From positions 13,237 through 43,577 of the forward strand of contig CAUDNR010000020.1 in assembly GCA_958430865.1 (NCBI GenBank): a stretch of 30,341 bases of DNA, read 5' to 3'. Positions within the stretch are counted from its first letter, which is position 1; every line of letters begins with the position of its first letter. The DNA comes from Entrophospora sp. SA101. Taxonomy: Eukaryota; Glomeromycota; Glomeromycetes; Entrophosporales; Entrophosporaceae. This document shows positions 1 through 17,034 of this stretch, in pieces. The position numbers and the translations under genes were made by a program. Below the pieces are notes generated by a model, which saw nothing but the letters and a program-made list of their open reading frames with translations, made no database searches and had not been told where the DNA came from.

Positions 1-165
1 GTTTTGTGTGATGATTTGAAATAAGATCGACAAAATTTGGCCAATGAAATAGCTTATTTTACAGTGTCCATTATGCTCCATAACGCACATAAATGTCACA
101 GGATCTCGAACAAATTGACCCGTTGGGCGTCACACTGGTTTCCCTCATTATTCATTCTTTTTAGG

Positions 166-177
166 AATACGCGTATT
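166..177. promoter_or_regulatory. ACGCGT palindrome (MCB-like) upstream of MSH2
   Basis: A perfect 12-bp palindrome, AATACGCGTATT, lies about 50 bp before the MSH2 start codon. Its core, ACGCGT, is the MluI cell-cycle box bound by MBF (Swi6/Mbp1-type) in yeasts. MBF drives G1/S expression of replication and repair genes there, including mismatch-repair genes. ACGCGT is rare in DNA this AT-rich. Its use here is inferred from sequence and position only. Confidence 0.4.
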
Positions 178-223
178 TTAGCTCCTTTCTCTTTATTACA
201 CTCAACTTTATTGCAAAGAGATA

Positions 224-5277
<5,054 letters not shown>

Positions 5278-5392
5278 TAATTGTAATAATGTAAATAAAA
5301 TAACAATAAATAAATAATAGTAATTGCATATTTTTAAATATGCACTAATGCCAATGATACTGTCATGGTCAACGAATCTAATAACCACGTCC

Positions 5393-5427
5393 AAGAAAGC
5401 CTTCTTGCGGGTGATTTCTACACCCGC
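5393..5427. repeat. Two adjacent hairpins downstream of MSH2
   Basis: AAGAA-AGCC-TTCTT (5393-5406) is directly followed by a perfect 7-bp stem, GCGGGTG and CACCCGC around a 7-nt loop (5407-5427). The second stem is unusually GC-rich for this window. It is too short and lacks the D and T arms of a tRNA. It may be a remnant of a structured repeat; function unknown. Confidence 0.5.
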
Positions 5428-6490
5428 GGTTCATCTAATAGAGGTGTGGCATATTTAAGGTTCTATAATACAGAATTGTCATCCTCATCAGCTCAATAAA
5501 TAGTTTTTGTCACCAAAAACATAACCACTTTGTAGTTTTCAATTAAAAAATGTTGCACTAACTTTAATATTTAATTTATTAGAACAAATAGTATATAAAA
5601 ACAACGTAAAAGCAGTTGGTAAGAAGGAAGAGAGTGAAAATAAAGAAGATAAGAACAAGATGAAATCGAGATGGAAACGAATACGAAATCAAGGTTGGAA
5701 TTTAAGTGAGAAATGAAACATTCTACAAAATCTTGACTAATAAATTATTTTTATTTTCTGGCAACTTACATGAACCCAAATATATATAAATCAATAATAA
5801 TGATAAATATATATTCATAAATGCATTAGTATTGTGACTGGGCTTCGGAACAAAACTTTGAAGAGAAGTGACTGTTTTCGGGTTCTGTTCGAGAGGAATT
5901 ACGGGAGATTAAAAATCGAATTAGGAGGCTCACGAACCAACCCTTGACAATTGGAGTTAGCTTTTTAGCTCACTTAGCCTTCTATCATACAAAAAGAAAT
6001 AATAATATATTTACTGGCAGAAAAAAGTAATCACCAGAAATGGTTAAATCTTTAAAGTGTTATAATAAAGTATTACAAACAAATACAATGGATATAATAC
6101 TACAAAGGTAACAGCCGGTACCCTTAATATAAAATATGTTTAATATTAATATTTTATGTATAAAAATTTAAAAGATTAATGTCACGTTCATAGTGTGACT
6201 TAAAATAATGATATAAATTCAACTGTATTATTTTCATCTAGTTACTTTCATCACTGCCTTCATTAAAAGCTCATCCTCCAGTTTGTTGATGAACTGATGG
6301 GAGAGTTTAATTCACAATTAATTTCTTCTCTTCATAGTCTCCTTGATCTTCATCACTTTCATTACTTCCAACTGGCTAATTGTTCTTTATTACTCCCTAG
6401 AAACTTCTCCCTTAATTTGCGACTATTAACATTTTGATATAATTGTACTTTGTCATCAATGATTCTATCGAATAAAACGAATCATATGAC

Positions 6491-6557
6491 TGATAGTGAT
6501 AGTGATAGTGATAGTAATAGTGATAGTAATAGTGATAGTGATAGTAATAGTAATAGT
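6491..6557. repeat. TGATAG/TAATAG hexamer tandem repeat
   Basis: About eleven units of TGATAG with TAATAG variants. The open frame across it on the minus strand is a repeat artefact (alternating Ile-Thr). Confidence 0.9.
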
Positions 6558-6934
6558 ATATGCACTATCCAATCCAATCAAAAAAAAAAATTCTTTATCA
6601 GTTCTATTTTTCCTTTGTTGTCCTTGTAGTGGTAATAATAATAGTAATTGACGTTTTTCTTTAGCCAATTAATAATAATTGTTGTAGTAATTGTTTTTCC
6701 CCCTTTGTAATGATAATAATAATAGTAATTTATTAGTAAATGGTCATGGTAGAGTTTCTATTCGAATTCATTATGAATTTGAATATTCTAATTACATTGA
6801 ATGTTTATTCGAATAAAACGAATAAAACGAATAATTCGAATAAGAATTTGTATTACAAACAGAAACTCTAGCTCAACTCAATAATAATAAAGGTTTTCAA
6901 ACGTTTTTGCATTTCGTTTTAATTCTCCAAAGCT

Positions 6935-6969
6935 CGTTTCAACGAATCATATAAGAATTCGTTGAAACG
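6935..6969. repeat. 13-bp perfect inverted repeat with a third nearby arm
   Basis: CGTTTCAACGAAT at 6935-6947 is perfectly inverted at 6957-6969 around a 9-nt loop. A third, near-identical arm (GATTCGTTAAAACGAG) follows at about 7023-7038, in the same orientation as the second. This looks like debris of a palindromic dispersed repeat. Confidence 0.7.
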
Positions 6970-7496
6970 TGGTTAGTAACTTTGTATAACGAATTTTAAA
7001 TGCAATTTTCTTGTGTCCCATAGATTCGTTAAAACGAGGTTTAATTAACTGTATGCATATATTTCAAAACCTAAAAGGCATTTTTTAATAGAAATACAAA
7101 TATTGTTAAAACATAGAATCTTGAATGGTTTTCATTTTTAAAGTTTTGGAATTTTTTAGTCTGTCATAAAATTATTAATATAGCCTACTATTGTTTTTAA
7201 TTATTTTCGATGGTCTGCAAAATCGTAATAAATTTCGGCTGGCTCGAGCCAATGCTTTTTTATGTTCGAGACAAGTACAAACTCGGCTCGTTCAAGGCTT
7301 TGGCTAGAACAATGAGATATTGGATTTCACTTCAAGTCACTCAGTTAGTGGACAAGGCAATCATAAAAAAAAATTATCAAATTAATTGATGATGAGGATG
7401 TTGCTGAAAAAGTTATGAATGGCACCATTAATTCGTGGTTCGCTTATAAACGAAATATTTATCTATTTCTATATCTCTCGAATAAAAAGACAGCTA

Positions 7497-7584
7497 GTAA
7501 TAATAATAATGATAATAATAATAATAATAATAGTAATAATAGTAATAATAGTAATAATAATAATAATAATAAATAATAATAATA

Positions 7585-7615
<31 letters not shown>

Positions 7616-7619
7616 TAGA
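7497..7619. repeat. AAT/AGT trinucleotide tract
   Basis: About 120 bp of (AAT)n with interspersed TAG units. It generates long Asn/Ile/Leu frames on both strands that are not genes. Confidence 0.95.
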
Positions 7620-8622
7620 AATTGTAATTTAAAATTTGTAATAGGCAATAGGCAATATACTCGGAATCCCCAGCTACTCAATATAGAAAAATTTGGCTTC
7701 TACACAAAATTGCATGTGACTTTCCTTATAATGAAAGAAGATAATGTGCAGTTAGTATTAGCTTTTATTATTATTTCCATTATGCCGATCTCCCGGATTT
7801 TTGTTAATGTTAATGTTAATTATTTATTAAATTTCTCACCATAAAAGTAACGTTAACCCCACACTATAAACGTAGATCACTTGTTACGGGTCGATAATTA
7901 AACTTTAGTTGTATTCTTTTTAAAAAAAAAACCAATTCTATTAAAGGGCTGGCTGCCTGTATGTGATATTTAAGACTTTACTATAGAGGGAGAGGGGAGT
8001 GCTCCGATCCAAATCATGAAAGATCGACACGGAATAATTTATTACCTATATATTTATTACAACTTGGCAAGAAATTGGTTGACAGAAGAGAAAGATGATA
8101 GGATTCCTTTAACTAGAAATCAGAATGGGAAACTAGAAATAGAGACCCCTTCTAGATAAAACTTTGAGCACAAATGAATCATTACGACTTGTATCAATGT
8201 GTCTTTAATGCTGAGCATTATCCAAATACCGCTCAAGTTTTCCTCATTTTGATTTTTTTTTTCTTATTATTAGGATCGTAATAATTATATTATATAATAA
8301 AATTGTTATAAGAAGAATAAAATATCCCTTGAATAAATAATTATTTTTCCTAATCATCTATAAATTTCATACGATGATGGATAACGACATATTTCTATAG
8401 ATTGATTTATTGAGTATTGTATAGAATTGAAATGATAGTGATATTTGGAATTTGAATTGGAATGAAAGAAAACAGTTTGTGAACGTAAAATTAAAGTGAA
8501 ATCACAGAAAGTCAAAGTCACGTATTTACCACGGATACCACAAAGAAAAATCATGATTTTCTACATCCTCAATATGACTTGGTGATGTATTAGGATATAA
8601 TTTTCAACAACATCGTCAGGAT

Positions 8623-9053
8623 ATTATATATTACGATTTCCATGAAAAGACCATATGTCATTGAATATAGATAAAGGGAAAGTGTAGAAGGAATATATGA
8701 CTAAAATTGATAATGAAACTTTGAAACCGATTCCTCCAAACCTTGGTCCTAATGAGAAGGAATTGGTTTTACTTATTTATGAGGAATGTATCCTTAACTC
8801 TAATGATTGGAAGAGAAAAGTCTGTGCAAAAGATAGTAAGCCACTTGTGTGTTTTTTACCCAAGTTTCACTGTGATTTAAATTACATGGGAAGTTATTGA
8901 TTGGGGCTGTGCTAAAAGATACACAGAAAAAACTGCGATTATGCTTGGAGTAGTGCTAAACACTGTTACCGAAGCCCTAGATCGCAAGGAAAACATGAAA
9001 AAATATGGGAATGAATTGAAGGGAAAGTCAGTTAGTTGTGAGGAAGCATCCTG
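8623..9053 (+). pseudogene. Relic of a fungal DDE-type transposase
   Basis: Pieces in three frames line up with a transposase-like family common in fungal genomes, judged from memory of its conserved segments. A fragment reading YYDFHEK then VIEYR lies at about 8625-8672. A frame from 8697 contains LGPNEKELVLLIYEECI, then SNDWKRKVCAKDSKPL, then LPKFHCDLNY (to about 8886). After a frame change comes DWGCAKRYTEK, then in another frame NCDYAWSS, then TVTEALDR (to about 8983), and finally a charged tail ending near 9053. The stretch that should lie between the KPL and LPKFHCDLN segments is missing, so most of the catalytic core is deleted. Several frameshifts and stops make it plainly dead. No terminal repeats were found close by. 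The family name is tentative; the transposase-relic reading is moderately firm. Confidence 0.6.
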
Positions 9054-12000
9054 AATATGTTATTCTGATATAAAAGATTTTATTTGTTTATATTTTTTCA
9101 ATTGATGGTTATCATTCATTGTCACAAATTTTGGACATATGACCGATTTATGTAATCTAGCTAGATCTGATTATGATTGTGACATAACTGTAGCTTTGAT
9201 AACAATTCAACAGAATTTGTTGTATTCGGAAGTTATCAATGTCGATTAATTGTGCAAGCACATAAAATTGAAATTTTTTTTTATTTATGTGTCATGATCA
9301 GTGAAATTCAATCTGCGGAATCGATGGACTAACCAAATTTGTATAACAGTTGAATTTTTTTTTATACATAATTTTTGATTTGCATACATGCTTGCAATAG
9401 AAAGGTATCTGGAACATACAGTTACTGCTATTGGGATGGGATTTTGTTGAACTAAATTTTTTGGGCAAATAAAATATGAAAAAAATAAATTGTCAACAAA
9501 TGAAATATGTGCAGCATAAAAATAGTGGATTATTCATATTATTGGGTAGAAAACATATAAAAATGCAATTAAAATTTCTCTTTTTTAAAAAATATGATCT
9601 TCGTTATAATAATATTGCTGGTAAATTACTTGTATAACTTTCTAGTAATAGTAATTGAATCTCTTAGAAATGGCCCGGGAACTGGCGCTGATAACTGAGA
9701 CAATATCTGGCATTTCATAGGTGGATTAAAAGAAAAAAATAAAGGGAAACAAAGGAGGTTTGTGAAATAATGTTACATTGATAAAATAAAAAGAAACAAT
9801 TATAATGTACATAATAATAAAGGATTAATTGATAGATTAGATATTTAGATAAACAAATAAGCAGATATTTATGCAGAATACGTAATAATGACTTATTATT
9901 TGATATATAGAGACGGTACCTGCCTGTTTGTATGCGTGTGTATGTGTCTTAAAACCTGTAGTAAATTAAAAATGATCGAAAAAAAATATTTTGTTGAAAA
10001 TTTAGAATTTGAAAGTCAATCGATTATTGGTATTTTGTCATTTTGCATATTTGTTTGTTGATTTGTTTTTTATTTAAAAACTCGCGTGTATTTTGGTTTA
10101 TATAATAATTTAGAGAATTAAATTTCAAAATTATTTTCCTAAAAATTGTAAATTCTTCTCTTATGCAGGAAGAAAATGAAACATGTAAAATAGAATTTTT
10201 TTATGTTCATTCATTATTATTGCCTACAATGTGGCCACAATTATGTAATATTGAGCTTTAATTGGTGACAAAACTAGTTTAACTACGTTTTCGGAAATTT
10301 GTTCTTTTTTATTATATTTTAATTCAAAAAATAAAATAAAATATAAAATATACATTATTGGTCACGAGAATAAATTTTAATCTTATATACATTTTTTATG
10401 TTAGACAAAAGAATATTATTTATTGTATATCAATATAATTAAAAAAAAAAAGTGCATCATTGTACCTGCGAGTATTTTTTATCCAAATATATGTACTGGC
10501 ACAGAAGAACGACTTAATTGGCGGAAGAAAATTTGGAACGGGACCATTTGAACGGGGCTTTGTCTGACCGTCTGTATATGTTAATGCATATAGGGAAAAG
10601 ATTTTTGTGTAAGCAAAAGCAAAATTAATTCTGTCCGATATGTAACTCCCAATCTTTAATTTCAAAAGCAGGATACCCAACCAAATATGTATCACAATAA
10701 TTTTATTGTCTATCATCCAACATCAGTCACAATTTCACATGGAACACAATTTCCAAGAAATTTCCGGCAAAAAATTAAAAAAAGATAAAGATGATAACCC
10801 TATCATTTCCTTAATAAATTGGGGTTTATCATTGACGTAGATTTATCTAAAATTTTATTTTACATTTTTGAATTTAATTTTCCTAAAAATTAGATAAATG
10901 ATGTCATTTATATGGAATTTTTTGGTAAACTATGTTTTTTAAATCTTAATTAAATAGTGCACAAAATCACATACACTAATACACAAATACAAAACAAAAA
11001 AACAAAAATCATCATTTGTGTAAAAAAAAACAAATAATCTAAGCACAACAATCAGATTAACCATAACAATCAACAAAAAAAATTATTCTAATTAAAAAAT
11101 ATTAATAATTAGTTAATAAATTGGTTAACCAACCATTCCCATTCAAGTAATCATCATCATAATAATATTTTGTTTCATATTCTTACTCTATTGCCGCCCG
11201 CTTCGCTCATCCTTTCTTCTTATTCCTAGGTAATCTATTACTAGCCAATCAATTACCCCTAGCTATTATATTTACTTTGCCTATTTAGTAATCATTCTTA
11301 TCGTCAGCATCATCACCGTTAATCAACCCTCCCATTGAAATTAGCCATAGACTAAAATTGTTATTGTTTGTTTTTTCACTATCCCATTTTTTTGATCTGC
11401 AAAATCTTTATCTTGGCGAGGAGGTGTGACAATTTTTTGACAAAAACTGTGTAATATAACATATGAAGAAATTACTTCGTTTTTTAGATTTTTTGTTTCA
11501 TTTTTTAATATAAATGATGTCACCGGTGTTAGGTTTTTTGTGAAAATTTGGTACACTGGACTGGAATCAATTATGCAAATTTGCAAATGGTTCATAAAAA
11601 ATAAATTAATTGAAAACCGTGTTGTGTGTCAGTGCAATTAAATTAAAATATTTCAGAGTTGCACGTGGATAATAGTTAATATTGTATTATTATAATTATT
11701 ATAATATATTTTTGAAGCTTGGTTCAAACATTTTTATAGACATTTTTAATAAAAAGTTTTTTATATTTTAAAGATCTACATTTTACATTGTTGTTGGTGC
11801 TACATGGAATAGTTAAAAATTTGAAAAAATTTAAATATATTAACAATTATATGTATATTTACGTATTGTAAAAATACATAAATAACAGAGGAAATATATA
11901 AAGGACGATTTATTCGATTTATTTAAAAATACGAATAATCGTTTTTTGAAAAAATCATTTTGCCACGAAAAAATTTATTTTATTTTTCATAAAAAAATCA

Positions 12001-12166
12001 TCTTGATAAATCTACCTTCCTCTTTTCTCTCCTTTCCTCTTTATAAATTAAAAAAAAATAAATTTTATTATTTTTATTATTTTGTGTATATAATATATAT
12101 ATATATATATACATACTTTATTAATAATTGTCAAAGAAATTACTGTCAAAAATAAAAAGGTTAAAG
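9054..12166. other. AT-rich intergenic region upstream of the MYB gene
   Basis: No gene is supported. The sequence is AT-rich with long A and T runs. Open frames across 10420-10716 and 11341-11595 (minus strand) lack splice context or recognisable domains. The 300-400 bp before the MYB start are poly-A/T rich, with a (TA)n run at about 12088-12110, and probably include its promoter and 5' leader. Confidence 0.6.
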
Positions 12167-14537
12167 ATGACTCGTTTAACTTATTTTTTTGATAATAATA
12201 TAACAACGGATGTGATGAGTACAGACACAATCACAATGTCTAATAATAATAATAATACTAATGATAATAATAATCAACAACATTCTTTAGATTCCTTAGA
12301 CGTATGAAAATTTTTATTTCTTTTTTATTGTTAATCAACCATAATGATTGATTTAATTAATGATAATAATTGTTATTATAATAGTGTCAACAACATCTTC
12401 ATCAAGAAGGATTGATTTTACAAAATGCTTCTGATTTACATTATCGCCAATTTGTAAGCTTCCATTTAATAATATTATGATGATAAATGTAAAAATAACT
12501 AATAATAATAATTTATAAATCGTGATTATTATATTTAAATTTCGATGATGATTGAAAATTTCATTAAAAAAATTTTTTTTTTCTACAGAGTCCGTTGTTT
12601 CAATGTAATGATATGGTAAGATTACAAAATGCTTGATTTTTTAGTGGTAGTGGTAGTTGGAATTTTTTATTTCATTTCCTACTCATTCATTCATTTACTA
12701 ATTAATATAATAATCATTCGATTTATTTAGTTATTCCCAGAGAATCCAAATTCTTTTGATGATTATTCCCTTCAAATAAAACTAAATAATTATCCTGCCA
12801 CACAACCTCTTCATTTTAATATGGTATGCATAATAATAAAAATTTATCAAATAATCTGGTGTTTTATCTTTTTACTTATTCTCGCATATTTTTTTCTCAA
12901 ATGAAAAAAAAGGATGTTAATCGAAATCAAGATAATATGCAGGTAGAATTTCTATTCCATTTTTTTATACAAATCATATTTAATTACTTCCTCTTCTTTT
13001 CCTTTTTTGAATTTTGTGAATGCTTACATAAAATTTATTATTATTTTTTTTTTTTCAGTCACAAATAATCAACAACAACAATAATAATGATGACGATGAT
13101 GACGACGACGACGAAATTGATGAGGAAGTTGAATCACCAACATCCCCATCATATCTTCAACAACATTTAGCGCTCGCTCAATTATTGGTCACCACCACCG
13201 ATATTCCCAAAGAAATTTCAATCCCTGTCACACGAAACCAACAAATGAATGGGATTATTGATAAGGTAAATTAAATATTATAATATTATTTCCATGTGAT
13301 ACACAAACAATGACAAATATTAAAATAATAATTGTGTAAATAGCAGCAGCAACAACAACAACAACAGCAACAACAACAGCAACAACAACAACAACAACAA
13401 CATGCTTATTCGTCCATAACGACAACAAATTTGCCTAGTTTGCTAAATCAGAAGCCACCAGTTTATACTAAATGGACTGACAAGGAGGATGAACTGCTCA
13501 AGGAAGCTGTTCAAATTTATGGACCTCACAAATGGTCACTTATTGCAACACATGTACCTAACAGAACACCTATGCAATGTTCAGCTAGATGGGTTGGTGC
13601 GTTGAATCCGTCGATTTTGAAGGGTCGTTGGACGACTCAAGAAGATAATGCATTGCGAGATGCTGTGAATCAATATATGATGAATTCTATTGATTCACAA
13701 GGTAATCCACAACCAATCCCATGGAACAAAGTTTCTAAATGTATTCCTGCAAGAACTGGTGCTCAATGTCAAGCTCGGTGGACTGAGGCATTAGATCCTC
13801 GAATTAAGAAGGGCAAATGGTCACCTGAAGAAGATGAAATACTTAAAGAAGGCGTTAGATTATATGGTCGTTGCTGGATTCGTATTGCTGAAATGATAAC
13901 TGGAAGAACTCAAGTATGTACGGCATTTAAATTTGGGGGTTTTTTTTTGCGAGAAAATTTTGCTTTGAAGTATATAAATAATAAATAATTCGGTCAAAAA
14001 AAAAAAAAACCAAAAATTTTTTTTTAATAGAGACAATGTCGTACGCGCTGGCTTCAAGTTAAAAACAAACAGTTCAAAAAAAAAAATAACGACAGCAATA
14101 ACAATAAAAACAATAGTGGCTCCAACGGAATAGTCAAAACTAGTAATAATAATAAGCCAGATAATAATAATAAAAACAACGATAATAACAATCAAAAAGT
14201 GATGTTAACACCACCAAGTACTACACCTTCCACGCCTGCACAATCTATTAAAAATGTTGTGACGTCATTACCTTCAAAACCATCGTCTACCTCATCATCT
14301 TTATCATCGTCTCCAGTCTTTTCTTCACCATCATCATCCTTACCCTCGCCCACATCAAACATTCAAGGAGTCATTATGCGATCTTCACCTACTACAAATA
14401 ATGGTGGTAATATTTCAGGTCATCAACAATTAATGATGATCAACGCAGCCTCATCTCCTGAGGAACGATTCTATAATAATAATTTATTTTACCATCAACT
14501 CTATCAATATAATAACAATCAAATTTCTTTTTGTTAA
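12167..14537 (+). CDS. Three-repeat MYB DNA-binding transcription factor, 8 exons
   Basis: Probable nuclear sequence-specific transcription factor. Exons: 12167-12301, 12385-12453, 12589-12615, 12731-12823, 12913-12942, 13059-13265, 13344-13913, 14031-14537. Together they make 545 residues, and every intron is in phase 0. The N-terminal 187 residues are low-complexity (Asn/Gln runs, an Asp/Glu block near 125-140). A 19-Gln tract opens exon 7 (about 188-206). Three MYB/SANT repeats follow at about 228-390, each with the Trp triad. Repeats 1 and 3 have normal spacing (19 and 18 residues between the first two Trp). Repeat 2 has 30 residues there because of an 11-12 residue insertion (SIDSQGNPQP region). 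Repeat 3 is split by the last intron (GRTQ | RQCRTRW). The tail is Asn/Lys then Ser/Thr/Pro rich. Best compared with BAS1-like, SNAPC4-like or 3R-MYB proteins; the subfamily is not settled. The ATG at 12167 is the first that keeps the spliced frame open. The acceptor of exon 5 is the weakest call. Confidence 0.88.
13344..13400 (+). repeat. CAA/CAG repeat encoding polyglutamine in the MYB protein
   Basis: Nineteen Gln codons (CAG and CAA mixed) at the start of MYB exon 7, immediately after the acceptor. Length polymorphism between nuclei or strains is likely. Confidence 0.9.
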
Positions 14538-16116
14538 CATTGACTTATTTAAAAAAAAACTTTTTTTTTTCGTTTATCATTTCATTTATTTTTTTTAATC
14601 TTTTTTTTTTATTTTCTATATTATAAATATATGATTAAGTAGGAACTATGGTAAATTGAGAAAAAAATTTTTATACAAAAAAAACAAATTAAAAAATTTA
14701 AGAAGACATTTTAAGATTATTTAAGAAAAAACCTTAAGATTATTAAATTATATAAATATATAAATATATAAATATACATACAAAATATTTCCCCATTATT
14801 TATTATTCTTTATTCTTTGTATTTATTCTTTATTATTAACCTCCTTTTATAATTTTTATTTTCAAACGTGTATAAATCTTGGCAGTAGTGCGAAACTTAA
14901 GATTATTTAATGACGACTAGAATGAATGAATGAATAAATATTTTTTTAGGAAATTTTGATTGGATTGATTCCATCAGAAAATTTAACATATTCAAAAAAG
15001 GCAATGATATCTTTATTATAAGTAATAATACATTCGTTAAAAGTTTTGTTGTAGTATGTGTAAGACCCGTTATACAGTAGTGCAGTGCAGGTTATCTATA
15101 ACCAATTAATTGCTTATATATTAAGTAACAAACAAATAGCTCATCTTCAAAATATTAAAACAAAAAATCACCAACAAGTTTTATTTGTTCATGACTCAAG
15201 CTTCTTATCGACTAATTTTTTCTTAAACTGAACAATGGCGTTTTTGGAAATTTCAAATTTCAAAAACCTGGGACCAAATAAAATAATGTGTAACAAGCAA
15301 AATTTTTTTCGTGGAATATATATATATATTTTTTTTTTGCATGAATTGACAGCTGAATTGAATGAATGATAGTTTATTTTTAAAATCCAACATATGGAGT
15401 CACATAATATTTTAACCGATCGTGATGATATTAAAGTATTGTATTGAAATCGGCCAATCAAACATGGACGTGTTTGTGCGCGAAATTCCTTTTGATTGGT
15501 CGATCGTCACATTTACTGAATGAAAATCCGTCTATGTGAGATTTAGTAGTAGTAGAGTGAGTGAGGAAAGCTCGCTTCATGTCTACTCGTTACGAAAAGT
15601 TCACTCGAAAAAAGGCAATGATTTGCATATTTTACTAAATTAGCAACGATTATCGTTCAATGTTGTCGTTAACATATTTCTTTCCTATCGTCAGGTTAGA
15701 TCGAAAAAAAAAATATAACATATATGTTTAATTTTTAATTTTTGCATTATAAAAGATCGAGATTAAACTTAAAAAGGCAACATCCATCTACGCGTAGTCT
15801 TGACATTTTTATCCATGAATGAAATAAAGACATATTTCACATTTCAATTGTCAAATGAATTAAAAATTCATTTTGAACGTGTAATTTAATTAAAAACTAT
15901 TGGTCGATTATAATTAAAAATCATGCGATTTTTCAGAAAAATATTAATTAACTAATTTTAATGATTAAAAAAGGTTATAAATAAATCAACTTGTTTTTTT
16001 TTTTTTGAACTTATTATCTTTTCGCCTCCCTTTTAAATATCACTCTAACAATCATTTATTATTGTTATTATTTAATTTTTATATTTTTTAAAAAACAAAC
16101 GATAAACGATTATAAA
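14538..16116. other. Intergenic: MYB 3' end and promoter side of the next gene
   Basis: AT-rich MYB 3' flank with a TATAAA-type tandem (14750-14778). From about 15440 to 15620 the sequence is less AT-biased. It holds an imperfect inverted repeat made of two CCAAT-type motifs (CGGCCAATCAAA at 15451-15462 and TTTGATTGGTCG at 15491-15502). A second ACGCGT palindrome, CTACGCGTAG, lies at 15788-15797. A segment at about 15375-15413 recurs near 26667. No coding exon is supported; the frame at 15189-15461 on the minus strand overlaps the dispersed repeat. Confidence 0.55.
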
Positions 16117-16942
16117 ATGTTAAGTTACGGTTATTCAATAGGCAAGTTATTTTATTTATTTGTTTGTTTGTTGATCCTATATTTCATATCTTTTACCACA
16201 TGCACACATATTGACACATTGTACCGCTAAATAAATAGGAGATTTATCACCATCGTCATTAGTGATTTCTCATGAATTGAGTAAAATTATTTTATCACCT
16301 TTAAAGCCAAGATTCGTAGTAATCGGGACTTTAAGTGAAATAATGGAATGGATGAGATCAAACGGCAATCTTACATGTGAATACGATGACGACAGTGGCG
16401 ATAAAGATAACAATAAAGATTATTATGATAACATCATTAAAGACAATAATAAAAGTAATGTGACTCATGGTCATAATAAGGACTTGAAGAAAAAAAAATC
16501 AGCTACATTCACACATACAAGCACTCCCAGAATAATTTTATTTGAATTATACACTTCCTCACAACAACAACAGCAGCAGCAGCAGCAGGAAGAACGTCAT
16601 CAACATCACACATCATTTAAAAGTTTATTTTCATTAAATAAAGTCGATAAATCTTCAAATTCTTCTTCTCCTCCTACATCTACAACAACAATCTTTCATT
16701 TGGTGATAAAACCTGAACAGCTCTATCAGCTTCATAATGGAAAATATTACACTGTTAGTAAAGAAAGTGACAAGTATGAAGTTGAAGAAGGCTACACGGT
16801 GATTAAACGTAGTAGATGTCAGAATGGTATGACATTAAGCCATGTGTTACGTAAATGGACAACAAATTCAGATAATGACAAAAATCATCATCATTCAAAA
16901 AAGTCTGCTAATGTTAAGCTTGGTTCTGATTTCGATTATTAA
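16117..16942 (+). CDS. Unknown 242-residue protein, two exons with a GC-AG intron
   Basis: I do not recognise this protein. Exon 1 is 16117-16141 (MLSYGYSI plus one base). Exon 2 is 16239-16942. The joined frame is 729 nt. The only donor that joins the short first exon in frame is G|GCAAGT, the standard GC-AG form, with acceptor AAATAG at 16233-16238. Conserved-looking ordered parts are residues about 8-50 (LSPLKPRFVVIGTLSEIMEW) and about 150-205 (HLVIKPEQLYQLHNGKYY, then a Lys/Arg/Cys segment). Between them are an Asp/Asn/Lys-rich stretch, a 9-10 Gln run near residue 114 and a Ser/Thr-rich loop. The C-terminus is His/Lys rich. There is no signal peptide or membrane segment. It is convergent with the secreted-protein gene, with about 240 bp between the stops. 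The long open second exon makes a real gene likely. The start and first exon are less sure. Confidence 0.65.
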
Positions 16943-17009
16943 TTCGATTCAGTTAATTGAAAATGATGAAGTAAGGTGGTAAGATTTATAGCTTTACCTT
17001 TATAAGTTT

Positions 17010-17034
17010 AATATATATATATATATATATATAT
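17010..17034. repeat. TA dinucleotide repeat between convergent genes
   Basis: (AT)n of about 24 bp in the short 3' intergenic spacer, next to AATAAA-like signals for either gene (AATAATAAAG at about 17152-17161). Confidence 0.85.

Larger units (their letters stand above)
5278..8622. other. Repeat-rich intergenic region after MSH2
   Basis: No coding region is supported here. AATAAA-like polyadenylation signals lie at about 5293-5315, just after the MSH2 stop. The rest holds two adjacent hairpins (5393-5427), hexamer repeats (6491-6557), ATTCGAAT/AAACGAAT-rich sequence (6750-6870), an inverted repeat (6935-6969) and GGCTCGAGCC-type palindromic sequence (7235-7310). A long AAT tract (7497-7619) follows. 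Open frames here, such as those across 6465-6668 and 7419-7844, are translations of simple repeats. Confidence 0.7.

Noticed and set aside
5340..5460. Possible tRNA around the GCGGGTG stem
   Set aside because: No acceptor stem, D arm or T-loop sequence can be arranged around it.
6491..6557. Regular spacing considered as CRISPR-like
   Set aside because: A simple hexamer tandem with no spacers, in a eukaryotic genome.
7419..7844. Ile/Asn-rich frames on both strands
   Set aside because: Translations of an AAT microsatellite.
10420..10716. 98-codon minus-strand frame
   Set aside because: No recognisable domain and atypical composition for the genes here; no splice context. Chance ORF most likely.
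11341..11595. 84-codon minus-strand frame
   Set aside because: No family resemblance and no neighbouring exons.
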